Part shown: positions 33,070-41,923 of the stretch, in pieces
Layout of the letters: every line of letters starts with the position of its first letter
How positions within the stretch are numbered: the first letter of the stretch is position 1
DNA from: Candidatus Obscuribacter sp.
GTDB taxonomy: Bacteria; Cyanobacteriota; Vampirovibrionia; Obscuribacterales; Obscuribacteraceae
NCBI GenBank assembly: GCA_021772095.1
Contig: JADYXR010000128.1
Span: 142,251 to 206,250, forward strand
Length of the DNA: 64,000 nucleotides
Direction: 5' to 3'
Position numbers and translations under genes: made by a program
Notes under the pieces: generated by a model
The model's input: only the letters and a program-made list of their open reading frames with translations
Database searches by the model: none
What the model was told of the DNA's origin: nothing

Positions 33070-34989
33070 ATGGTTGAACTTTATACAGAACCTGATGTCA
33101 AAAAAATCGTAGTCGTTGGTCACGTCGACCACGGCAAATCGACATTGCTCGGACGAATAATGCTGGACACCGGCAAAATTCCGGCTGACAAAGTAGAAGC
33201 GATTCGCAAGACATGCGAGGAAAAACGGGTCGTATTCGAACCGGCATTTTTCTTCGATGCGCTTCAAGAAGAACAAGAACAAGGCATCAGTATTGATACC
33301 ACTCGCGTGAACTTCGATTTCGAAGGTCATCGTTTTCTTCTGATCGATGCACCGGGTCACATTGAATTCTTGAAAAATATGACAAGCGGCGCTTCCGAAG
33401 CGGAGCAAGGCATCGTCATGGTTGACTGCGTTGAAGGCATTCGCAATCAAACCGGTCGACATTTGAAAGTTCTTTCCATCCTCGGAATTCGCGAAGTAAT
33501 TATCGTCGTCAATAAATTGGACAAGATAGGCTACGACGAGAAGGTGTTCAACAAGCTCGCCACCGACCTTTCGGAACTGGCTGAAGCAGAAGGTTTACGT
33601 TGCCTGAGCGTGGTGCCGATTTCAGCACTGCTCGGTGAAAACATCACAAAAATCAGCGACAACATGAAGTGGTACGAAGGTCTGCCTTTATTGCCTCTGA
33701 TTTTGAAACTGAAAGAAGACACTCTCGATTTCACAACCGGCGCTGAGCCATTCCGTATGGTGCTCCAGGACGTTTACAAATTCAATGATAAACGCTACTT
33801 CGCCGGACGCGTGATGTCGGGCGAATTGACGCCTGGTATGGAAGTATTCTTTTCACCTTCGGGCAAAGTTTCAAAAATCGCGTCGATTGAGACATTCCCA
33901 GCCAGCGACAAAACCAAAGCAACCAAAGGCGAGTCCGTCGCAATTTGCTTGACCGAACAGATTTTCGTTGAACGCGGCGAAGTAGTTTCTTCCACCAAAG
34001 AAATCCCTGAAGTGGAAACCGAGCTTGTCGCCCGTGTAGTCTGGCTCTCGTCCGATCCATATCGCGCTGATGACGACTATCTATTAAAGATCGGCACCAA
34101 CGAAGTCAATTGCAAAGTTTCGATCATCACCACCAGTGGTGCAACTAAAAGCCAGCCTTCGATGAACAATGGCGACATCTTTGATGTAAAAATCACAGCG
34201 GACAGCCCGATTGCTTTCGACCGGCTGCTCAGCACCGCCAACTTGAACAAGCTGGTTCTCTGCAGCAAATACGACACGGTCGCGGCCGGCGTAATCAACC
34301 TGAAGGCACCTCGAATCGCCGGCGCACCAGTTGCCGATCCAAACGTAATTTACGAACAAGGTTATGTTCAACGCGCCATGCGCGAACAACAAAACGGGCA
34401 TGAGGGCACGGTTCTCTGGCTTACCGGACTATCCGGTGCCGGTAAGAGCACACTCGCCAAAGCGTTGGAACGTTATCTATTCAACACCGGTTACAAAGTC
34501 GTAGTGCTCGACGGCGACAACATGAGAACCGGACTGAACGCCGATCTCGGTTTCTCCGCCGAGGATCGTTCTGAAAACATCAGACGAATTTCCAACGTCG
34601 CAAAAATCTTTCTCGACACCGGTTTCATCACCGTGGTCGCTTGCATCTCGCCGTACGAACAAGATCGCGAATGCGCTCGCAAGCTCATAGGCGATCAAGA
34701 CTTCACCGAGATCTTTATGTTCTGTCCACTGGAAGTTTGCCAGAGCCGCGACCCGAAAGGATTGTACAAGAAAGTTTCAACCGGTCAGGTTTCCAATCTG
34801 ACAGGCATGAGCTCGCCTTATCAATCACCGGTCAATCCGCATCTCAGGCTTGATTCCAGTCGCATGACGACGATGGAAGAAGTCTCAGCGGTAATCGATC
34901 TTCTCGCCAGCAAAGGCGTAGTGAAGTCCGAAGCGTTGGTTTCGCAAGGAGCGGCTCCGGTATCAGAAGCGGCGCCACCAACACGGTAA
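33070..34989 (+). CDS. cysNC: bifunctional sulfate adenylyltransferase GTPase subunit / APS kinase
   Basis: A 639-residue fusion (NodQ type). Residues 1-~430 are the EF-Tu-like GTPase CysN: GHVDHGKST (17-25), DAPGH, VVNKLDK. Residues ~445-620 are APS kinase CysC, with the P-loop GLSGAGKST at 453-461, DGDNMRTGLNADLGFS and FCPLEVCQSRDPKGLYKK. The product is PAPS, the donor for sulfotransferases. AGGTGATCC precedes the ATG. The last ~20 residues (VVKSEALVSQGAAPVSEA) are a low-complexity tail. The next gene starts on the base after its TAA. No PAPS reductase gene (cysH) is in the window, which favours use of PAPS for sulfation here. Confidence 0.95.
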   Translation: MVELYTEPDVKKIVVVGHVDHGKSTLLGRIMLDTGKIPADKVEAIRKTCEEKRVVFEPAFFFDALQEEQEQGISIDTTRVNFDFEGHRFLLIDAPGHIEFLKNMTSGASEAEQGIVMVDCVEGIRNQTGRHLKVLSILGIREVIIVVNKLDKIGYDEKVFNKLATDLSELAEAEGLRCLSVVPISALLGENITKISDNMKWYEGLPLLPLILKLKEDTLDFTTGAEPFRMVLQDVYKFNDKRYFAGRVMSGELTPGMEVFFSPSGKVSKIASIETFPASDKTKATKGESVAICLTEQIFVERGEVVSSTKEIPEVETELVARVVWLSSDPYRADDDYLLKIGTNEVNCKVSIITTSGATKSQPSMNNGDIFDVKITADSPIAFDRLLSTANLNKLVLCSKYDTVAAGVINLKAPRIAGAPVADPNVIYEQGYVQRAMREQQNGHEGTVLWLTGLSGAGKSTLAKALERYLFNTGYKVVVLDGDNMRTGLNADLGFSAEDRSENIRRISNVAKIFLDTGFITVVACISPYEQDRECARKLIGDQDFTEIFMFCPLEVCQSRDPKGLYKKVSTGQVSNLTGMSSPYQSPVNPHLRLDSSRMTTMEEVSAVIDLLASKGVVKSEALVSQGAAPVSEAAPPTR

Positions 34990-36075
34990 ATGCCTAAAGT
35001 CTCGGTCTGCCTGCCGGTTTTCAACGGTCGACGTTATCTGCGCGCAGCGATTGAGACGGTACAGGTTCAAACGCACACTGATTTCGAATTGCTGGTTTCC
35101 GACGATTGTTCTGAAGACGACTCGCTCGATATCGCCTGTGAAATGGCGGCGAAAGACAAGCGCATTGTGGTTTGGCGCAATCAAGAACGTCTTGGCCTGT
35201 TTCAAAATTACAACGCGGCAATAGAAAGAGCCAGCGGTGAATACATAAAATTGTTCGCTCAGGACGACTTATTGATTCCAGCAAATTTAGAAACGCACTT
35301 AAACATTTTCGCGAAAAATGAGTCAGTGACACTGATTACAGGGACTAGAAATATAATCACCGACGACGGAGAACTGGTTTGTACACTCGGACATTTCAAT
35401 GAAGACAAATTAGTCGCGGGCGATGAAGTAATCGAGTCAAACTTGACCGGTTACTACAATTGGGTCGGTGAGCCAAGCTGCGTATCCTTCCCAACCAAAC
35501 TGCGGGGCACCGGATTTGATACCACGCTGTGTCATTATGGCGATATCGAATACTGGTTCCGCCTTGTGCAAGATGGAATGTTGTACTACACAAGCCAGCC
35601 GTTATGCTCGTTTAGAAGACATGAAGGCAGTGCAACCAGACGCAATATGCGATCGTTGAACTTCATTGCCGACCTTGCATATCTGGGAGAAAAATACAGC
35701 GGGTATTTAGCAGACAAGGGGATTTCGCAGCAGATCTACTGGACAAAGATGGTCGATACGATAGCTCCATGGGTTTATTCCATGGTGGATGACGAAGGAC
35801 TGATCGAGCCTGATTGCTCCGATTTAATCGGTGACCCGAATCATTACGATCTGCAAACCATGGCAAGAATTATCAAAGCCCTGCGATTTACATCAATGCA
35901 AGCACTTCACAAAATTACAGCTGAAGAACGGCGCAGCGCCGCCTTAGTAAAAGACATTGAAACGGAACTGTTCAGCGCAGAAGAAAAACTCTCTTATCTT
36001 CTCAACAGCCCCGTGACTCGCGCGACGAGCGCCGTCCGCAATGCATTGACTCGACTGGGATCCAAGAACAGTTAG
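34990..36075 (+). CDS. family 2 glycosyltransferase
   Basis: A 361-residue cytoplasmic GT-A enzyme. It begins PKVSVCLPVFNGRRYLRAAI, has the nucleotide-binding LLVSDDCSEDDS (Asp38-Asp39) and a QDD (91-93) in place of the DxD metal motif. The C-terminal ~60 residues form a helix (ETELFSAEEKLSYLL) ending in a basic stretch (NSPVTRATSAVRNALTRLG), a tail often seen in polysaccharide enzymes that sit at the membrane. Its ATG abuts the cysNC stop (TAA ATG), so it is made together with the PAPS enzymes. This directly links sugar transfer to sulfate activation. The sugar used is unknown. Confidence 0.88.
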   Translation: MPKVSVCLPVFNGRRYLRAAIETVQVQTHTDFELLVSDDCSEDDSLDIACEMAAKDKRIVVWRNQERLGLFQNYNAAIERASGEYIKLFAQDDLLIPANLETHLNIFAKNESVTLITGTRNIITDDGELVCTLGHFNEDKLVAGDEVIESNLTGYYNWVGEPSCVSFPTKLRGTGFDTTLCHYGDIEYWFRLVQDGMLYYTSQPLCSFRRHEGSATRRNMRSLNFIADLAYLGEKYSGYLADKGISQQIYWTKMVDTIAPWVYSMVDDEGLIEPDCSDLIGDPNHYDLQTMARIIKALRFTSMQALHKITAEERRSAALVKDIETELFSAEEKLSYLLNSPVTRATSAVRNALTRLGSKNS

Positions 36076-36200
36076 AATCAATCTGTCGAGTGCTAGGCGC
36101 CAAGCCATTAACTCACCTTAAGTTACCACTTGTTATAACCTTGCAGGACGGACATTCTGTGCGCTAGACTGGCCCTCGGTTATTAGATATGGAGTATGAA

Positions 36201-36842
36201 ATGATGTCCGCACGCACAAGCCGCTCAATGTTGTTCATCGCACTGGCCGCTGTTTGCTCAATGCAAATGGGCTGCGGTAGTGGGACTGCCGGTGACCCGG
36301 TCGTCGGTACAAAACAAGGAACAGTGAACGTAGAAGGTCTCAAAGTTGGAGTTCCTGAGGGCATTATCAAGGATGCCGTTTTGACTTTCGTGCTGGACGA
36401 ACAACCCGCCGCTAAATCAGGCGGAAGAAATCAGTATCTCAGTCGCACCAAGGACAGCAAGGGCGGTCAATTTTCGGCTCAATGCAAAGACGGTGAATGT
36501 TTCAGACTGGAAGCGATATACGAAACACCGATCAGCAAAGAAAAAGCACTCGAGACTCTCACCAAGATGCTCCCAACCGCCGCAGGTGCGCCTGAATTGC
36601 GAGCCGCTGGAGAAGGTAATGCCACTGCAGGAGTCGAAAAGTATGACTGTGGCGAAACCATCGTTGGTGAGCTCTTTCTGGTCGAGCCCAAGTCAGACCT
36701 CGTAAGGCTGGTTGCTGCCACCGACAAATCAAAAATGAAGAAGAAAAAGGCAGACGACGAAGCTAAGGCTGATGACGCTAAGGATGCTGACGCCAAGGAC
36801 AAAGAAGCGGACGCGCCCAAAGCAGAAGGCAAATCCGAGTAA
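36201..36842 (+). CDS. lipoprotein of unknown function with charged tail
   Basis: The ATG at 36201 is preferred, with GGAG six bases before it. The 213-residue product has a signal peptide and the lipobox MQMGC with Cys25 as the lipid-modified residue. The folded part (~residues 40-170, GLKVGVPEGIIKDAVLTFVL) matches no family I know. The last ~40 residues alternate Lys with Asp/Glu/Ala (DDEAKADDAKDADAKDKEAD) and must be disordered. It stands between the cys-GT unit and a sulfotransferase, so an envelope role in the same system is possible. Confidence 0.65.
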   Translation: MMSARTSRSMLFIALAAVCSMQMGCGSGTAGDPVVGTKQGTVNVEGLKVGVPEGIIKDAVLTFVLDEQPAAKSGGRNQYLSRTKDSKGGQFSAQCKDGECFRLEAIYETPISKEKALETLTKMLPTAAGAPELRAAGEGNATAGVEKYDCGETIVGELFLVEPKSDLVRLVAATDKSKMKKKKADDEAKADDAKDADAKDKEADAPKAEGKSE

Positions 36843-36906
36843 AGCGCAACAATCAGAATCTGACAACCGTCGGGTGACAGGCAACGCGCAGAGAACAAAA
36901 CTATAC

Positions 36907-36936
36907 CTTGGTAGCCGTCTTTGGACGGCTGCCAAG
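36907..36936 (+). terminator. strong hairpin after the lipoprotein gene
   Basis: CTTGG-t-AGCCGTC and GACGGCT-g-CCAAG pair around a TTTG loop, giving twelve pairs with one mismatch. No T run follows (it continues CGTCTAAAAAG), so this is either a weak terminator or an mRNA-stabilising structure. It lies 65 bases past the stop. Confidence 0.45.
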
Positions 36937-37021
36937 CGTCTAAAAAGCCCAAACGTCTAGAAGTCCGGCAGCCGAAATTTGCGATGAGACATTGATTAGT
37001 TAACGCCGTCAGGAAAAACCA

Positions 37022-38020
37022 ATGGCAAACAAACTTTTGATTCACATCGGCTATCACAAAACAGGTACGTCCTGGCTGCAAACCCATTTGTTTCCGAGTG
37101 CGGAACTCGGGCTCGGTATGGTCGGGATGGAAGAAGTTCGAAAAACTCTGATCGCCGACCGACCATTGCAATTCGATCCTGTACTTTGCCGCACCACACT
37201 TGGTGCGACGATCGAGCAAATCAGAGCAAAAAATCTCTATCCGGTAATCTCACACGAAGAACTGAGCGGCAATCCATTGTCGGGCGGCTATAAATCGAAA
37301 GAACTCGCCCAACGTTTGCTTGATGTTTTTCCGGACGCGAAAATTCTAATTACCATTCGAGAGCAGCGAGCGATTATTTACTCTTGCTACCAGCAGTACA
37401 TCAAGATTGGCGGAACATCTTCATTTTCGGATTATGTTTTCCCCCGACCGCGATGGAGTGCGCGTCTTCCATTGTTCGATCTGGAAAATTTCAAATACCA
37501 CTTTTTAATTGAGCACTATCGAAATCTGTTTGGCCAAGACAACGTTTGCGTTCTTCCTTACGAGCAATTCTTTTCTGCTCCGACCGAATTTGTCGGTTCG
37601 ATTCTCGATTTTGCCGGCATTAAGCTGGAACAAAACCAATTGCAATCACTGCGTTTCAATCAAAAAGAAAATGTGACACCAAATCCTCTGGCACTTGAGG
37701 TAAAGCGGCGATTGAACTTCCTCGATCCGCTAAATACCGTACACCGACCGGATTCAAACTCCAAGACAAACAAGTTCAAACTAGACTTGATTGAAAACGT
37801 CTCCTCTTTTGTCGGCAATCTCGGTCCCAAAACGCTGCAAAACCAATTGAAAGAATCGAAAAAGGGCTGGCTCAAGTCCACTGTCAAAGACATGTATGCA
37901 GACAGCAATCGTCGGGTTGCCACCATATGCGATATCGACCTGAAATCATGGGGCTATTGTTTACCGGCCGACGCATCTCAGGCTCTGGCGATTCCAGCCG
38001 GCGAAGAAGTGCTTGCCTAG
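37022..38020 (+). CDS. PAPS-dependent sulfotransferase
   Basis: A 332-residue cytoplasmic enzyme. The 5'-phosphosulfate loop is GYHKTGTSWLQ (residues 10-20), and the 3'-phosphate-binding segment is ITIREQRAIIYSCYQQYIK. The DNVCVLPYEQF block is also typical. It moves sulfate from PAPS to a hydroxyl, most likely of a glycan given its neighbours. Sequence beyond the loops differs clearly from the two paired sulfotransferases at 39611 and 40850, so it is a separate type. AGGAAAAACC precedes the ATG. It ends 18 bases before the convergent WbsX gene. Confidence 0.88.
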   Translation: MANKLLIHIGYHKTGTSWLQTHLFPSAELGLGMVGMEEVRKTLIADRPLQFDPVLCRTTLGATIEQIRAKNLYPVISHEELSGNPLSGGYKSKELAQRLLDVFPDAKILITIREQRAIIYSCYQQYIKIGGTSSFSDYVFPRPRWSARLPLFDLENFKYHFLIEHYRNLFGQDNVCVLPYEQFFSAPTEFVGSILDFAGIKLEQNQLQSLRFNQKENVTPNPLALEVKRRLNFLDPLNTVHRPDSNSKTNKFKLDLIENVSSFVGNLGPKTLQNQLKESKKGWLKSTVKDMYADSNRRVATICDIDLKSWGYCLPADASQALAIPAGEEVLA

Positions 38021-38038
38021 CCAGTTTCGCTCATAATT

Positions 38039-39532
38039 CTAAAGTGATACCATCGCTTTCGGAACCGCCAGCGCGGCGTATCGTCGCTTCTCTGATACCA
38101 CGACAACTTTCAATGCAGCCAGGTCTTTTGCTTTTACCAGGTTGCTTTGAATCTCAAGGTGGAAACCAGCTTTTACCGCCTTTTCATTGATCGATTTAGC
38201 AACGTCCGGGCGAGCGATAAAAGTTCTATCCGCTGTTTTCAATACACCGTCTTCGAAAAGCAAAATGTTGACCTGACGGTCGGGGCTTTCCAGATCGCAG
38301 CCCCAGCCGGCAATGCAAATCCGCTCATCCTGTTTCCAGATCCGATCCACAGAACCGACAATCTTGTCTGAAGGTGATAACTTCTGACCTGCTTGATCGC
38401 ATAAATCAGCTCGATCATATTGGTAACCAATTCTGCTGATACTCAGATGTTGTGAATCATTGCTGGCGCCCGACAATGCTCGCCTGGTGGCTTCCAGATA
38501 CGCGTGTCCATATCGCAAGTCGGGCTCCAGATAAGCCGATTCGCCCCACTCATTCCAGGCATTACAGAAGATCAATCGCTCTTCACCCTGACGATTTGCT
38601 TTGGTCCATTCAACACATTCGCGCAGCCATTGTTCGTACGCTTCCGGTGTTGCGCCCTGAAATATGGTGGCATCATTTGGTGGGCGGCGGGCAGTATTGT
38701 CCCATTGAGGCATGACGCCGCGCAGAAATTTAAAATCTGGAGAGGGACGATTGAGTGCATAAAACGCTGTTTGCTCGTAGTCATTAACGTTGCCAGAAAA
38801 TCCGTTGGTCGGATCTGAGGGCTTAACTGACACGGTCACGGATCTGAGACCACTGGGGGGAAACTCGATGGCGGCATCGAAACCGATTGTGGTCGGATCC
38901 AAAATTTGATTATCCTTTTCGATTCGGCACAAAAAGATATCTTTGAATCCAGCGTCTTTAGCGGCTTTTCTGAAAATCTCAGCGTATCGCGGCGGGTCTG
39001 GAAGAACCTGAGATCCATAAACTATGAAAAGCGGTTTGCCGTCGACCTTGATGTATCGATCATCTTTAAACATCGGAATCATGTGCTCCATCATGAGCAC
39101 AGCGTCCTCTTCCGAGTAATGCTGCTTGACGATGGCGTCGGCTTGTCCAATCCAATTCAGGCGCCAATGGTGGTTAGCCCAGCATACGCAGAATGGATAA
39201 TCGGGCTTCCCACTGGCGAACATTTGTTCCATCGGTCGTTCCAGCAGCTTCTTGCCTTCTCCCATCCAGTACATGTAATAACAAAACCCGGTAATGCCAT
39301 ATTGAGAGGCAATTTCGGCCTGGGCAATTTGACTCTCTTGCAAACGCAAGTCGTATAAGCCCAAGTCGGCAGGTATGCGTGGTTGATAATGGCCTTCAAA
39401 CAACGGCTGGGCTTGCACAACACGCCGCCAATCCGTATAGCCTTTCCCCCAGGCCAGATCGTTTTCTGGAATCGGATAGTACTGCGGAAGGTAGAAACAG
39501 ATAAATCTGACGTCCTCGCTAGACATATTCAA
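38039..39532 (-). CDS. WbsX-family (GH99-like) polysaccharide protein with C-terminal GWxxD domain (copy 1)
   Basis: A 497-residue protein. Residues ~5-360 match the Glyco_tran_WbsX family found in O-antigen and capsule clusters: FICFYLPQYYPIPEND, WGKGYTDWRRV, CVCWANHHWR, GKPLFIVYGSQ, AIEFPPSGLR and NAWNEWGESAYLEPD. The family is related to GH99 and may act as a glycosidase or transferase. Residues ~390-490 form a second domain (ICIAGWGCDLESPDRQVNIL…RPDV…GFHLEI) seen attached to many surface-glycan enzymes. The TTG start has GGAG five bases upstream. The sulfotransferase copy upstream (39611) is in the same orientation; the pair mirrors 40850/41924. Confidence 0.85.
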   Translation of the reverse strand: MNMSSEDVRFICFYLPQYYPIPENDLAWGKGYTDWRRVVQAQPLFEGHYQPRIPADLGLYDLRLQESQIAQAEIASQYGITGFCYYMYWMGEGKKLLERPMEQMFASGKPDYPFCVCWANHHWRLNWIGQADAIVKQHYSEEDAVLMMEHMIPMFKDDRYIKVDGKPLFIVYGSQVLPDPPRYAEIFRKAAKDAGFKDIFLCRIEKDNQILDPTTIGFDAAIEFPPSGLRSVTVSVKPSDPTNGFSGNVNDYEQTAFYALNRPSPDFKFLRGVMPQWDNTARRPPNDATIFQGATPEAYEQWLRECVEWTKANRQGEERLIFCNAWNEWGESAYLEPDLRYGHAYLEATRRALSGASNDSQHLSISRIGYQYDRADLCDQAGQKLSPSDKIVGSVDRIWKQDERICIAGWGCDLESPDRQVNILLFEDGVLKTADRTFIARPDVAKSINEKAVKAGFHLEIQSNLVKAKDLAALKVVVVSEKRRYAALAVPKAMVSL

Positions 39533-39610
39533 ACAAACTCCAAATCGGGAGGGTCAAAAGTTGCAATCACAAACTCTCGTGTAGTTTCGCATTGTGAGAA
39601 TCAGTTTTCA

Positions 39611-40588
39611 TCAAAAAAGTAACTTACGGATTTTGACGAGCTTGTGTCTAACCTGCCATATCCTGCTTCTGCCAAACGCTTCCAACTGTTGATTGGAGGC
39701 GTCCAATTCAGCTTTCGATTGCTCGAGTTCTTTCTCAAGATTCTTGATCGTTGATTGCGATTTTCTCAAAGCCAACCAATCAAAGAGAATTTGATCACCA
39801 AAGTCAGGCAAACTAGCGCTTTGCGGCTCAATATCAGCGCCTTGAATTTGGGCAGTCGCTTTTAGCTCTTCCCAGATTTTAAAACTTGATGGAAAAAACT
39901 CTCGAATCAATAGAGGTCGATGCGATGTTGCCGGTTCCTTTCGAAACAGCGATTGATCGAACGTGCTGGCCGCAGGCGTTAGTTGCAGGGCGAATTTTTG
40001 GTTGATTGATTCAATCAGCGCTTGCGGATTTTTGGCTATTTGATCGACATGTACGAAAAGACATTGGTCGCGGTGTTGACTATAGAAGCGCAAAGCCAGG
40101 CGATTGTAATGCTCCCAGACCTTTACGGCCAGGGCTGGATCATCCTGAAAAGTTTTGTCCCCGCGGCGAAAAAGAGAGTCGACAATCTCCCATGGTGAGC
40201 GAAAAACAAAAAGGTATTTTGCTCCAGGCAATTGCTCATCCCAGAAATCGAGGAACAAGGTCGTGCGCGGATCTTTCCAGCCCCATGGCGATGGTTGACT
40301 GTTTTCGAGGACAGTGGTCTTAGCCAATTTGCGATAGTCGGCCGACACATCGATTTTTTCCTCGAGTGTCCAGCCGGATGGATTGAGTCCCTGATCCTTC
40401 AAAATATTGGCGTGCAATCTGACGAAATCGATGTTCTCGAAAAAGCCTTTGGCATTAGCAGCCGCGCCGTCGGTCAATCTCTCACCGACGTTCAAACCAG
40501 ACTCTTTCAATAACGACGACACGAACGATGTACCGGAACGGTGCATGCCGGCAATAATCAGGACTGGTCCCATTGTTTCGTTAGTCAT
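39611..40588 (-). CDS. sulfotransferase with C-terminal coiled-coil tail (copy 1)
   Basis: A 325-residue protein. The PAPS loop is IIAGMHRSGTSFVSS (14-21 core). Shared blocks with its paralogue at 40850 include KGFFENIDFV, WGWKDPRTTLFLDFW and FRSPWEIVDSLFRRGD. Residues ~280-310 form a coiled coil (KNLEKELEQSKAELDAS), and the end is basic and amphipathic (RSRIWQVRHKLVKIRKLL), probably lying on the membrane. It is divergent from its paralogue, and a WbsX gene follows 78 bases downstream. The role is sulfation of the surface glycan, inferred from context. Confidence 0.85.
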   Translation of the reverse strand: MTNETMGPVLIIAGMHRSGTSFVSSLLKESGLNVGERLTDGAAANAKGFFENIDFVRLHANILKDQGLNPSGWTLEEKIDVSADYRKLAKTTVLENSQPSPWGWKDPRTTLFLDFWDEQLPGAKYLFVFRSPWEIVDSLFRRGDKTFQDDPALAVKVWEHYNRLALRFYSQHRDQCLFVHVDQIAKNPQALIESINQKFALQLTPAASTFDQSLFRKEPATSHRPLLIREFFPSSFKIWEELKATAQIQGADIEPQSASLPDFGDQILFDWLALRKSQSTIKNLEKELEQSKAELDASNQQLEAFGRSRIWQVRHKLVKIRKLLF

Positions 40589-40849
40589 AAAAAACCAAGG
40601 TGCGATTCGAAAGAAAAAGGATACTGACTAAAACCTGAATTTACCAGTCGGGTACGCTTACCTGGCGCCTCGATTTGAGTATCGATTAATCAGAAACTGA
40701 AGTTTTGTAGAACGCAGAATTGCGGTCGACGTGGCTGTATGCGACTTCATGAAGGATCGATCATAATGCATTTTGCCGATGACGAGCTATCATAATGTGC
40801 CAATCGCTGCATTACAATAGCGATTATTGATGGTCAGAGGCTTAGAATT
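40589..40849. promoter_or_regulatory. divergent promoter region between the two sulfotransferase genes
   Basis: It holds a direct repeat ATCATAATG (40760-40768 and 40789-40797), and an inverted repeat AATCGCT/AGCGATT (40802-40808 and 40819-40825) around a TACAAT that could be the -10 of the plus-strand gene. It is the centre of the mirror-image duplication. Confidence 0.4.
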
Positions 40850-41827
40850 TTGAAAGCAAAAGGACACGGTCCGATTCTCATATTAGCCGGCATGCATCGG
40901 TCAGGAACTTCCTTTGTCTCTTCTCGCTTGCAGGACGCCGGTCTGGATATGGGTGAGCGACTACTGCCAGGTGCCGACGCAAATATCAAAGGCTTTTTCG
41001 AGAACATGGATTTCGTAGAGCTGCACGAGAGCATTCTGGCCTCCCTGGAAATCGACAAAAGAGGTTGGACGCTTAAGCGCGATGTCACGATTCCGAAAGA
41101 ATTTGAGAGCCGGTGCCAGGAAGTAATCAACAAAAACTCAAAAGACACGGCCTGGGGCTGGAAAGATCCACGCACCACCTTGTTCCTGGAGAGTTGGCAC
41201 CAACTGCTTCCGCAAGCGAAGGTTCTTTTCCTTTATCGCTCCCCCTGGGAAGTAGTCGATTCGCTTTTCCGGCGCGGCGACAAGGCATTCCAGGAAGATC
41301 CGTCGATGGCAGTGAAGTCCTGGGAACATTACAACCGTGTCGGGCTGGAGTTTAACAAACAGCACCCTGAGAGCTGTTTGATTATGAATGTATCCGACGT
41401 GATTAAAAATCCGTCCGTTTTATTCGAAGGATTACAGTCCAAGCTGGACCTCACATTGCGCCCGGCATCCAACACATTCGATCAAAAACTTTTCCGTGAA
41501 GAGCCCGACAACTCTTCCCGTCCGAAGCTAATTCGCACGTTTTTCCCGTCTGCTTTTCGTCTCTGGTTGGAATTGCAAGGCAAACAATCAGAAGCGGTCG
41601 ACATCAAGGAAGACCCGGATCTGACAAGCCTGGGGCACGATGTGTTGGTTGATTGGATGGAGATGCGCAAAGCCCAGAAAGAAGTCTCAAAGACAAACCA
41701 GGTCCTGAGTGAAGTGCGCAATGAACTTTTCCATAGCAAAGAAGACTTGCAGTACCTGAAACGAAGCAGAGTCTGGCAAGTTAGAGATCGCCTCGTTTCA
41801 TTTCGTGCATTATTGAAAAGATCGTGA
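40850..41827 (+). CDS. sulfotransferase with C-terminal coiled-coil tail (copy 2)
   Basis: A paralogue of the 39611 gene with the same length (325) and matching blocks at matching positions: ILAGMHRSGTSFVSS, KGFFENMDFVELHES, WGWKDPRTTLFLESW, YRSPWEVVDSLFRRGDKAF. The tail again has a coiled coil (KTNQVLSEVRNELFHSKED) and a basic end (KRSRVWQVRDRLVSF). The TTG start has AGAGG nine bases upstream. The second WbsX gene follows on the same strand. Differences are spread along the whole protein, so the duplication is old, and the acceptor sugars may differ. Confidence 0.85.
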   Translation: MKAKGHGPILILAGMHRSGTSFVSSRLQDAGLDMGERLLPGADANIKGFFENMDFVELHESILASLEIDKRGWTLKRDVTIPKEFESRCQEVINKNSKDTAWGWKDPRTTLFLESWHQLLPQAKVLFLYRSPWEVVDSLFRRGDKAFQEDPSMAVKSWEHYNRVGLEFNKQHPESCLIMNVSDVIKNPSVLFEGLQSKLDLTLRPASNTFDQKLFREEPDNSSRPKLIRTFFPSAFRLWLELQGKQSEAVDIKEDPDLTSLGHDVLVDWMEMRKAQKEVSKTNQVLSEVRNELFHSKEDLQYLKRSRVWQVRDRLVSFRALLKRS

Positions 41828-41923
41828 ACAGGTAAATGCACTGGCATCCAGGAATTCCGTATTCTTTCTCCTGTTGCTGCTGAACACTAATTGCTGTCAT
41901 CAAACAAAGCAACAGAGGAGCGT

